Source: Micrococcaceae bacterium (GTDB taxonomy: Bacteria > Actinomycetota > Actinomycetes > Actinomycetales > Micrococcaceae). Taken from it: DNA of 7,991 bases. The stretch is from positions 4,728 to 12,718 of the forward strand of contig DNHA01000298.1 in NCBI GenBank assembly GCA_003486025.1. The letters are read 5' to 3'. This document shows positions 1 through 5,455 of the stretch, one piece after another (position 1 is the stretch's first letter; each line of letters opens with the position of its first letter). The notes under the pieces are model-generated. The model was given only the letters and a program-made list of their open reading frames with translations, ran no database searches and had not been told where the DNA came from. The translations under genes and the position numbers were made by a program.

Positions 1-351
1 GACGAATTTTCGGTCTTCAACGCCGCCGGCGAAGATCTGGGCCCCACCTTGGAAGCTGCCCTGGCTGAGCATGAAGGCCAAGTCACCGACCTGTCGGCAA
101 ACCGCACGGTGCTCGAGCTCACCGGACAGGCAGCATCCTTGGTGCTGCGCAAGAGCTGCCCGGCAGACCTGCACCCTCGCAGCTTCGCGGTCAACCAGGC
201 GATCACCACCACGCTGGCCAACGTGCCGATCCTGCTCTGGCGCACCGCCGAAAACGGTTGGTACCTGATGCCACGCGCATCATTCACCGAGCATGTGGTG
301 CATTGGCTGGTCGACGCAATGAAAGAGTTTGCTTCGGAACCGGTAATCTAG
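1..351 (+). CDS. soxG: Sarcosine oxidase gamma subunit, C-terminal part (5' end outside window)
   Basis: This reading frame is open from the first base and ends at TAG 349-351, giving 116 C-terminal residues of a protein whose family is usually about 200 residues. The visible part has the SoxG pattern: a T-D-L-S-A-N-R-T-V-L-E-L-T-G segment, then S-C-P-A-D-L-H-P-R-S-F, then a P-I-L-L-W strand and a final S-F-x-x-H-V-V-H-W-L-V-D-A helix. In heterotetrameric sarcosine oxidase (SoxB, D, A, G) the complex oxidatively demethylates sarcosine to glycine, producing H2O2 and 5,10-methylene-THF when tetrahydrofolate is present. The gamma subunit is structural and belongs to the GcvT-related fold. It is cytoplasmic. 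The remaining sox genes should lie to the left. The purU gene follows on the same strand, an arrangement known from Arthrobacter and Corynebacterium sox operons, which supports the call. An internal TTG at 49 is not the real start because homology continues upstream of it. Confidence 0.85.
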   Translation, partial: DEFSVFNAAGEDLGPTLEAALAEHEGQVTDLSANRTVLELTGQAASLVLRKSCPADLHPRSFAVNQAITTTLANVPILLWRTAENGWYLMPRASFTEHVVHWLVDAMKEFASEPVI

Positions 352-396
352 CCACAGAACGATCACCAACTCCCACGCACGCTTGGGAGAATGGCT

Positions 397-441
397 GCAA
401 CCGTTGGGCCGGTCCACACGCTGGGCCGGCCCAATAGTTGC
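397..441 (+). promoter_or_regulatory. Stem-loop in the soxG-purU intercistronic gap
   Basis: Arms 397-412 and 426-441 pair at 14 of 16 positions around a 13-nt loop; the core ttgggccgg/ccggcccaa is perfect. It lies 45 nt after the soxG stop and ends 27 nt before the purU Shine-Dalgarno sequence. No U-run follows, so it is not a typical intrinsic terminator. It could be an mRNA-processing or stability element, an attenuator, or a protein-binding site. The structure is visible in the sequence; the role is inferred. Confidence 0.5.
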
Positions 442-480
442 CTGCACCAGGTTTCAATGACGAACCACGGAAGGACCTTG

Positions 481-1341
481 ATGGGCGACCAGATCCGACA
501 CGTACTGACGTTGCAGTGTCCCGAGGGCATGGGCATTGCACACGATGTCACCGGCTTTTTAGTAGAACACGAACGCACCATCGTTGAGCTGAAACAGTAT
601 GACGATATGTCCTCCCAGCGCCTCTTCATGCGGGTGGACTTCGCCGGGGATGACGTCCCTGGCCTGCTGGAGAAGATGCGCCGCGAATTTGCACCGATCG
701 CCGCCGAGCGCCAGATGGAGTGGCAGCTGCGCGAGCGCGGACAACGCACCCAGGTGCTGATCATGGTCTCTAAATTTGAGCACTGCCTCAACGACCTATT
801 GCACCGGGCGCACACCGGATCGCTGCCAATCGATATTGTTGGCGTGGTCTCCAACCACCCCGATCACCGTTCGCTGGTGGAATGGCACAAGGTGCCTTTC
901 CACCACATCCCGGTCACTAAGGACACCAAGCCTGAAGCCGAAGCGAAGTTGGAAGAGATCATCGAGGCGACCGGCACCGAACTGGTGGTGCTCGCGCGCT
1001 ATATGCAGATCTTCTCTGACGAGCTCTCCACCAAGCTTTCGGGGCGCACCATCAACATCCACCACTCCTTCCTGCCTTCCTTCAAGGGAGCCAAGCCATA
1101 CCACCAGGCTTGGGACCGCGGGGTGAAGACCGTGGGTGCTACGGCGCACTATGTCAACGCAGAACTTGACGAGGGACCGATTATCGCGCAGCAGGTCCAA
1201 GAGGTGGACCACACCTACACCGCCGAAGACTTGGTGGTCGCCGGGCGCGATACCGAGGCCAAGGCACTGTCCAATGCGGTGAAGTGGCACTGTGAGGGAC
1301 GCGTGTTCCTCTGGGGCAACCGCACCGTGGTGCTGCGCTAA
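481..1341 (+). CDS. purU: Formyltetrahydrofolate deformylase
   Basis: The product hydrolyses 10-formyl-THF to formate and THF in the cytoplasm. Beside sarcosine oxidase it probably disposes of the C1 units that sarcosine demethylation loads on folate, regenerating THF; that role is inferred from context. The 286-residue product matches the usual length (about 280). An N-terminal ACT domain (about residues 6-85, beginning H-V-L-T-L-Q-C-P-E-G-M-G-I-A) is followed by a formyltransferase-type hydrolase domain (about 90-286). The catalytic triad of this fold is present: Asn192 and His194 in I-N-I-H-H-S-F-L-P, and Asp230 in E-L-D-E-G-P-I-I, with the family's 38-residue spacing. ATG 481 was chosen because ggaagga (469-475) stands 5 nt upstream and the ACT domain begins directly after it. 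In-frame ATGs at 391 and 457 lack such a site, and 391 would translate through the stem-loop. The gene is probably cotranscribed with soxG. Confidence 0.95.
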   Translation: MGDQIRHVLTLQCPEGMGIAHDVTGFLVEHERTIVELKQYDDMSSQRLFMRVDFAGDDVPGLLEKMRREFAPIAAERQMEWQLRERGQRTQVLIMVSKFEHCLNDLLHRAHTGSLPIDIVGVVSNHPDHRSLVEWHKVPFHHIPVTKDTKPEAEAKLEEIIEATGTELVVLARYMQIFSDELSTKLSGRTINIHHSFLPSFKGAKPYHQAWDRGVKTVGATAHYVNAELDEGPIIAQQVQEVDHTYTAEDLVVAGRDTEAKALSNAVKWHCEGRVFLWGNRTVVLR

Positions 1342-1349
1342 ATATTATT

Positions 1350-1392
1350 CAAAATTTGATGCCCGGCGCTCAGTGCCGGGCATCAAATTTTG
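1350..1392. terminator. Bidirectional intrinsic terminator between purU and the convergent gene
   Basis: A perfect 18-bp inverted repeat (arms 1350-1367 and 1375-1392, 7-nt loop) begins 9 nt after the purU stop. The loop-proximal half is GC-rich (gcccggc/gccgggc). The outer half is A/T-rich (caaaattt/aaattttg), so it supplies a T-rich 3' side in both directions. It ends 22 nt before the stop codon of the minus-strand gene at 1414, so it can terminate both transcripts. Confidence 0.9.
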
Positions 1393-1413
1393 GGTTAACG
1401 CCCTGCCTGGTTG

Positions 1414-1926
1414 TTACTGGCCGCGGCCGGCGCCGAGGAAACGGCTCAAGGCACGGATCGGGCCGACCTTCTGAAGCAGATATGGGAAGTCGGACCACTG
1501 TTCGGGGATCAGCTGCTGGCTCTCGGAGCCCCACAACCCGCCATCGATATTCAGCGTCCGCAGCCGGTCATGCAGCGCGAACTCAGCGCTCAGATCCGAG
1601 GCATCTCGCAAGGCGGTATCCACCGCATCCGGCAGCAGGCAAAGAATCAAAGCCAACAATTCGGGGTTCACCCCGACTTTTTCCCACCGCAGCGCAAAGT
1701 CACGCCAGAGATCCAAGCGCAAGGCCGAGGTCCCGTGAAGCAGGCCGCGACTGACACTGTTCAGACCCATGAACTGGGAAAACTTATTATCGTAGAGACC
1801 CGTTGGAGTGTAATTGTGCTCTAAAAGCACCGCGGTCCACCGGCGCTCCCAGGCCAGCCTGGAATTTTTGGCTGCCAGCTCGGTTTGCGGCAATCCATAT
1901 GCGTCAGTTAGCTCGGAATGGGACAT
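1414..1926 (-). CDS. Hypothetical protein, about 170 aa, unrecognised family
   Basis: I do not recognise this protein. The 170-residue product is soluble-looking, with no signal peptide and no transmembrane segment. It is rich in tryptophan (residues 26, 30, 74, 81, 132, 144) and in leucine/arginine helices. The central stretch around 85-105 (G-V-N-P-E-L-L-A-L-I-L-C-L-L-P-D) is hydrophobic but too short and polar-flanked for a confident membrane span. The start at 1926 is supported by AAAGGA on the minus strand (complement of 1933-1938), 6 nt upstream; an in-frame start at 1953 has no such site. Codon use looks like that of its neighbours, and the gene ends at a strong bidirectional terminator, which argues that it is expressed. 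It is convergent with purU and divergent from the SGNH hydrolase. No function can be given. Confidence 0.75.
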   Translation of the reverse strand: MSHSELTDAYGLPQTELAAKNSRLAWERRWTAVLLEHNYTPTGLYDNKFSQFMGLNSVSRGLLHGTSALRLDLWRDFALRWEKVGVNPELLALILCLLPDAVDTALRDASDLSAEFALHDRLRTLNIDGGLWGSESQQLIPEQWSDFPYLLQKVGPIRALSRFLGAGRGQ

Positions 1927-1940
1927 GGCGGTTCCTTTCA

Positions 1941-2084
1941 TCAACTTGTCCACGGATGTTCACCGCGGACCGGTTCTTCCCCTGGGGCACCCCACTGATG
2001 GAGGAGGGTTGCCGCGTAGTCAGCCAGGTACTTTCGACTACGGCTCTTGAACCTGTTAAACAGCGTAGGCCAGTGCACCGACAC
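1941..2084 (-). CDS. Possible small ORF (47 aa) upstream of the hypothetical gene
   Basis: From a GTG at 2084 an open frame runs to TGA at 1941-1943, only 14 nt before the next gene's start and just ahead of its ribosome-binding site. The peptide is basic in the middle (R-F-K-S-R-S-R-K-Y-L-A-D-Y-A) and acidic/Trp-containing at the end, which reads like a folded small protein rather than noise. Roughly 60 percent of third positions are G or C. Against it, an AAGGAG on the minus strand lies 14 nt from the GTG, too far for a normal site, and I recognise no family. It could be a leader peptide, a small gene in a two-gene unit, or chance. Confidence 0.25.
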   Translation of the reverse strand: MSVHWPTLFNRFKSRSRKYLADYAATLLHQWGAPGEEPVRGEHPWTS

Positions 2085-2132
2085 TTTAGCTAGGCCCGCT
2101 CCTTGCCGCACACAGAGAACCCGGCATTGATC

Positions 2133-2161
2133 TTCACCGGTGTGAATATTCGGCGTAGGAT
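2133..2161 (+). promoter_or_regulatory. Candidate promoter and operator for the SGNH hydrolase
   Basis: TTCACC (2133-2138) and TAGGAT (2156-2161) are spaced by 17 bp, each matching the housekeeping consensus at 4 of 6 positions. The -35 box lies inside an inverted repeat, ttcac-cggt-gtgaa (2133-2146), whose core caccggtg is self-complementary, so a dimeric regulator could bind there. Transcription would begin near 2168, leaving a leader of about 200 nt. This is a weak match and is inference. Confidence 0.3.
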
Positions 2162-2325
2162 ATGGCAAACGTAGCTACGGGTCTTTTCCTGGCTGCGTGC
2201 GCGTCATCCGGTGCCGAATTGGGTCCGGTCGTGGCCTTGGATCGTGGGGATCAGGGGCTTTGGGAATTCGCCGCCCACGGCGTCATCCCATGATGGCGGC
2301 CCGGCCGTACGGGCAATTCGCGCCG

Positions 2326-2354
2326 TGTTCCAGACACCGCGCACGCTGGAAACA
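2326..2354 (+). promoter_or_regulatory. Leader hairpin flush against the SGNH hydrolase Shine-Dalgarno
   Basis: Arms 2326-2333 (tgttccag) and 2346-2354 (ctggaaaca) form an 8-bp stem with one bulged base and a 12-nt loop. The last paired base directly precedes ggggga (2355-2360), the ribosome-binding site of the gene starting at 2368. A stem in that position may influence ribosome access, but this is inference from position only. Confidence 0.35.
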
Positions 2355-2367
2355 GGGGGACAATCCA

Positions 2368-3282
2368 ATGAACGGCATCAAGAAGTCCAGATTATTGACG
2401 CTCATCACCGTCGGCATCGCCAGTGCCGGCCTCATGGTGGCAGGCATGGCACCGGCCACGGCACTTGCTCCAACCACGCGAAGCGCTAATACCGCGGTCA
2501 TCAACTACGTAAATTTGGGTGATTCCTACTCTGCCGGTTTTGGTTCGGGATCTATCAAACCTGGTCCCTTTGACGGTTGTTTCCAAACCACCGGCCCGAC
2601 ACATGTGACCGCAATCGACCAGTTGCCCGGCGTGGAACTGACCGCCGACGCGGCCTGCGCAGGGTTCAGCACTGCACAGATTGCCCAGGCCGCCGCCGTG
2701 GTAGCACCGCAACTGGCCGACGCAGATCTGGTTACCCTCACCCTGGGTGGAAATAATCTGAGGTGGGGTGAAACCGTCGCAGCCTGTGCCACGGGGAGCG
2801 ACGCCGAGACCTGCCAGACGATGCTGAATCTTGGTTACGCGTCTATGCCGGCGCTGCGTGCGGACGTGCGATCCACACTCAAGCAGATCGATGCGGCAAC
2901 CGGAGCGAAGATCCTTGTGCTGGGATATCCGCGGTTGTTCACCAGCTCCAACGGCGATCAGCCCTTGATTACGGCCAAGAATGCCCGCGCACTGAATAAG
3001 CTAGGCGACGCGCTCAATCGGAATATCAAGGCTGCCACCAAAGGCACGGACGGCTCCTTCGTTTCGGTGTCCGGAGCGTTTATGAACCATGGACTGGGTG
3101 CCGCCCAATCCTGGATCAGTTTCAACCTGGCCAATGCTGCAGACCCATTCAACCTGCACCCAACCACCACCGGCTATCTCAACGGGTACTACCCGGCAGT
3201 CAAACGCCACATCAATCTGAAAAAATTGGCGCATCACGACCGGTCCCAGCACGAGTACCAAAATTCACCCTCGGGGCACTAG
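2368..3282 (+). CDS. Secreted SGNH/GDSL-family hydrolase (lipase/esterase-like)
   Basis: The product is a 304-residue exported esterase or lipase of the SGNH hydrolase superfamily, probably acting on acyl esters outside the cell; the substrate is unknown. A Sec signal peptide is clear: basic M-N-G-I-K-K-S-R, a hydrophobic core to about residue 28, and likely cleavage after A-T-A (residue 32). Block I is N-L-G-D-S-Y-S-A-G with nucleophile Ser53. Block III is G-G-N-N (127-130), with Asn129 the expected oxyanion residue. Block V contains D-P-F-N-L-H-P, with His264 the catalytic base. Cys71, 97, 140 and 149 could form two disulfides. Oddities: the usual G-G-N-D is G-G-N-N, and the Asp normally three residues before the catalytic His is replaced by Phe261, with Asp259 two residues further back. 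The start is supported by aggggga ending at 2360, 7 nt before ATG. The frame is open upstream to 2197, but the signal peptide fixes the start. Confidence 0.88.
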   Translation: MNGIKKSRLLTLITVGIASAGLMVAGMAPATALAPTTRSANTAVINYVNLGDSYSAGFGSGSIKPGPFDGCFQTTGPTHVTAIDQLPGVELTADAACAGFSTAQIAQAAAVVAPQLADADLVTLTLGGNNLRWGETVAACATGSDAETCQTMLNLGYASMPALRADVRSTLKQIDAATGAKILVLGYPRLFTSSNGDQPLITAKNARALNKLGDALNRNIKAATKGTDGSFVSVSGAFMNHGLGAAQSWISFNLANAADPFNLHPTTTGYLNGYYPAVKRHINLKKLAHHDRSQHEYQNSPSGH

Positions 3283-3309
3283 CACGGCTAATTTCGAGCG
3301 CGAGCATGT

Positions 3310-3337
3310 TGGGGTTCCGGATAACTTGCCGGACCCC
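3310..3337 (+). terminator. Probable hairpin terminator after the SGNH hydrolase
   Basis: Arms 3310-3320 (tggggttccgg) and 3329-3337 plus 3338-side bases (ccggacccca, 3328/3329-3338) form a GC-rich stem of about 10 bp with one bulged T and an 8-nt loop. It starts 28 nt after the stop codon. There is no U-run behind it, which is common for actinobacterial terminators but lowers confidence. Confidence 0.5.
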
Positions 3338-3390
3338 AGCGCCGCGCCGTAAAGACCTCTTAGCCTAGGCAGGCCAAGGGGCACAAGACG

Positions 3391-3433
3391 TTTGCAGAAT
3401 TTTGCAGACAACGCAGAAAGTCCCTGTCATAAT
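3391..3433 (+). promoter_or_regulatory. Promoter of the universal stress protein gene, with 10-bp phased repeats
   Basis: CAGACA (3405-3410; 4 of 6) and CATAAT (3428-3433; 5 of 6) are spaced by 17 bp, predicting a start near 3440 and a leader of about 60 nt. The octamer tttgcaga occurs at 3391-3398 and again at 3401-3408, and a degenerate third copy, acgcagaa, follows at 3411-3418. The 10-bp period places all three on the same face of the helix, across the -35 region, as expected of a cooperative regulator site. The repeats are seen directly; the regulator is unknown. Confidence 0.5.
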
Positions 3434-3501
3434 GGGTTTAATGGCGAAAAATGCCGCGAGTAAAGCCGAATATCGACTCGGCCTGATCAGTGGGAGTGCA
3501 G

Positions 3502-3993
3502 ATGACCGAGCGTATTTTACTTGTTGGTGTTGAGCCTGGACAGTCGTCTTCGGTACTGGAAGCGGTCATCGCTCTGGCAAGGCCCGCAGATACAAAAATT
3601 ATGTGCATCTACGTAGATTCCGGACGATTTGTCACCGAGCGGCTACCCACCGGAGAAATCATTGCCGACACCACTTTCGACGGTGAAGAGCAGATCCCGC
3701 AGGATTTTCCGCCAGCGCTGGCCGCGCAGCTCACCGCGTCTTTTGAAGGTCATGAGGTGCTTTGGGAAGCGCGCAGCGTCGCTGGAGATCCAGCCAAAGC
3801 CTTGGCCCGGGTTGCCGAGCAGCTCGATGCCCAGCTAATCGCCATCGGCACCCGGCGACCGGGGATACGCAGCCGCATGGAAGAGCTCATGGACGGGTCC
3901 ATCGCCGTTGCGCTGAGCCATAAACAGAGCCGTCCGGTCCTTGTGGTGCCGCAAAGCCCGCAACTAGCTGACCTGTCGGCCGAAACGAAGTAA
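3502..3993 (+). CDS. Universal stress protein (UspA family)
   Basis: This is a single-domain cytoplasmic Usp of 163 residues, an alpha/beta nucleotide-binding protein linked to stress or growth arrest; the exact role is not known. The N-terminal strand I-L-L-V-G-V (residues 5-10) is followed by E-P-G-Q and a helix. The V-A-G-D-P-A-K-A-L segment (93-101) precedes the nucleotide-binding region. The ATP loop I-G-T-R-R-P-G...D-G-S (115-133) has glycines at 116, 121 and 132. This differs from the classical G-2x-G-9x-G spacing but resembles the G-T-R-x-P-G form I recall from actinobacterial relatives. It ends in the standard R-P-V-L-V-V-P. ATG 3502 was chosen over an upstream GTG at 3490 because gggag (3492-3496) lies 5 nt before it. 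It is followed 61 nt later by mycothione reductase on the same strand, so partial cotranscription is possible. Confidence 0.85.
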   Translation: MTERILLVGVEPGQSSSVLEAVIALARPADTKIMCIYVDSGRFVTERLPTGEIIADTTFDGEEQIPQDFPPALAAQLTASFEGHEVLWEARSVAGDPAKALARVAEQLDAQLIAIGTRRPGIRSRMEELMDGSIAVALSHKQSRPVLVVPQSPQLADLSAETK

Positions 3994-4042
3994 CCTAGCT
4001 TCGCTCCGAGGAGAAAACTCGGCCCACCGCCGCGCGCTGAAT

Positions 4043-4057
4043 TACGATTGGTCCATG
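4043..4057 (+). promoter_or_regulatory. Candidate -10 box and leaderless start of mycothione reductase
   Basis: TACGAT (4043-4048) fits the TANNNT -10 pattern and ends 6 nt before ATG 4055, so transcription would begin at or next to the A of the start codon. No Shine-Dalgarno-like purine run lies in the 20 nt before the ATG; the gaggag at 4008-4013 is over 40 nt away. Both facts fit a leaderless mRNA, which is common in Actinobacteria. No good -35 box is visible 16-19 bp upstream. Confidence 0.4.
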
Positions 4058-5455
4058 ACTTCGCACAACGTAGATCTCGCTATTATTGGCTCGGGTTCGG
4101 GCAACTCGCTGATTACCAATTACTGGGATGACAAGAAGGTGGCTATCGCCGAAGGCTCAACTTTCGGCGGTACCTGCCTGAACGTTGGATGCATCCCGAC
4201 CAAGATGTTTGTCCGCCCGGCGCACCTGGCCCGTGGCGTGGAAGAGGCTGCACGTCTCGGCGTGAAAATGTCGGTAGAAAATGTTGACTGGCCCGCCATG
4301 CGTGATCGGATCTTTGGCCGAATCGACGCGATTTCCTCTGGCGGTGAGGACTACCGCGAACGGCTGGAAAACGTCGAACTCATCTCCCAATACGTCACCT
4401 TAGGGCAAGACAATACGCTGACCGCCCAGGACGGCACCACCATCACCGCCAAGCAGCTCGTCATTGCCGCCGGATCCCGCCCCAGCATGCCCAATATCGA
4501 AGGTATCGAGCTTGACGCGGTGCACACTTCGGACAGCATCATGCGTCTGGAAAAACTGCCAGAGTCTTTGGTGATTATCGGTGGCGGGTACATTGCTTGT
4601 GAGTTCGCAGCCATGTTCTCCGGGCTCGGTACCAAGGTCACCCAGTTGGTGCGCTCCGGAGCATTGATGCGCCATCTGGACACCGAAATTTCCGACGCCT
4701 ACAACAAGGAAGCCGCCGCTCATTGGACGGTTCGCTACCACACCGAGACGCAGGCTCTTCGCCAGACAGATTCCGGTCTGGACGTGGTCTTGGGAGAAGA
4801 AACACTGAGCGCTGACGCGGTACTGGTCGCCATCGGGCGAATCCCTAATACCGATAAAATTGGCGCCGAACAAGCAGGGTTGGACCTCCACCAGGACGGC
4901 CGGCTCAAGGTCGATGAATACCAGCGGGTGCTGCGCGCTGGCAAGCCTGTCACCGGTCTGTACGCACTAGGCGATATTAGCTCCGTGTCGCAGCTGAAGC
5001 ATGTAGCCAACTACGAGGCACGCCTGGTTGCCTACAACCTGGAGCACCCGGACGCTTTGCGTAAAAACTCGAATAGAGCGGTACCTGCTGCGGTGTTCAC
5101 ACACCCGGAGATCGCAACCATCGGGCTCACCGAAGACGAAGCACGTGATCAGCTCGGCGCGGAAAACCTCACGGTGAAGACGCAGAAGTTCGGAGATACT
5201 GCCTACGGTTGGGCCATGGAAGAACAGAGCGGATTGTTCAAGGTGCTGGCTGACAAGCGCACCGGCAAGCTGGTTGGCGCCCACGCGATGGGCCCGGAAT
5301 CTTCAAACCTGATCCAGCCGGTCATCATGGCGATGAACCTGGATATTGACGCACACACCGCGGCCACCGGTCAGTACTGGATTCACCCGGCACTGATGGA
5401 GGTTGTGGAGAACGCGCTCCTCGGACTGGACGTCCCGGACTCGGGCTTGCTTTAA
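4055..5455 (+). CDS. mtr: Mycothione reductase
   Basis: This FAD-dependent, NADPH-using pyridine nucleotide-disulfide oxidoreductase reduces mycothiol disulfide (mycothione) to mycothiol, keeping the main actinobacterial low-molecular-weight thiol reduced in the cytoplasm. The 466 residues match the family (about 460). Seen in order: FAD-binding G-S-G-S-G-N (12-17); redox-active disulfide Cys41/Cys46 in G-G-T-C-L-N-V-G-C-I-P-T-K; NADPH-binding I-I-G-G-G-Y-I-A-C-E-F-A (174-185) with Arg200 and Arg206 placed to contact the 2'-phosphate; second FAD motif G-L-Y-A-L-G-D (301-307); and the C-terminal dimer-interface H-P-A-L-M-E (His444, Glu449), the catalytic base dyad. The opening I-I-G-S-G-S-G-N-S and Y-W-D-D-K-K-V-A-I separate it from lipoamide dehydrogenase or glutathione reductase. 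The FAD motif begins at residue 10, so ATG 4055 is secure. The stop codon overlaps that of the convergent CHY zinc-finger gene. Confidence 0.95.
   Translation: MTSHNVDLAIIGSGSGNSLITNYWDDKKVAIAEGSTFGGTCLNVGCIPTKMFVRPAHLARGVEEAARLGVKMSVENVDWPAMRDRIFGRIDAISSGGEDYRERLENVELISQYVTLGQDNTLTAQDGTTITAKQLVIAAGSRPSMPNIEGIELDAVHTSDSIMRLEKLPESLVIIGGGYIACEFAAMFSGLGTKVTQLVRSGALMRHLDTEISDAYNKEAAAHWTVRYHTETQALRQTDSGLDVVLGEETLSADAVLVAIGRIPNTDKIGAEQAGLDLHQDGRLKVDEYQRVLRAGKPVTGLYALGDISSVSQLKHVANYEARLVAYNLEHPDALRKNSNRAVPAAVFTHPEIATIGLTEDEARDQLGAENLTVKTQKFGDTAYGWAMEEQSGLFKVLADKRTGKLVGAHAMGPESSNLIQPVIMAMNLDIDAHTAATGQYWIHPALMEVVENALLGLDVPDSGLL

Larger units (their letters stand above)
1927..2367. other. Divergent intergenic region between the hypothetical gene and the SGNH hydrolase
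   Basis: These 441 bases separate two divergent genes. They hold the possible small minus-strand ORF (1941-2084), a candidate promoter with an inverted repeat (2133-2161), and a structured leader of about 200 nt before the hydrolase (small hairpins at 2299-2314 and 2326-2354). I found no clear promoter for the minus-strand gene; a TTGCCA on the minus strand (2163-2168) has no well-placed -10 partner. Confidence 0.5.

Noticed and set aside
391..480. In-frame N-terminal extension of purU from ATG 391 or 457
   Set aside because: No ribosome-binding site at either; the extension would cover the stem-loop and has no PurU homology, while ATG 481 has ggaagga at the right distance.
1803..2093. Plus-strand open frame opposite the hypothetical gene
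   Set aside because: It largely overlaps the better-supported minus-strand gene, has no ribosome-binding site and an implausible peptide.
2160..2367. Possible c-di-AMP (ydaO-type) riboswitch before the secreted hydrolase
   Set aside because: Such elements precede secreted cell-wall enzymes in Actinobacteria, but I could not find their conserved sequence blocks here.
4006..4022. ccgag/ctcgg hairpin after the usp gene as a terminator
   Set aside because: Only 5 bp with a 7-nt loop and no U-run; too weak to call.
3994..4054. SigR-type promoter for mycothione reductase
   Set aside because: Thiol-stress promoters with a GGAAT-type -35 and a GTT -10 would be expected, but no such pair is present in the gap.
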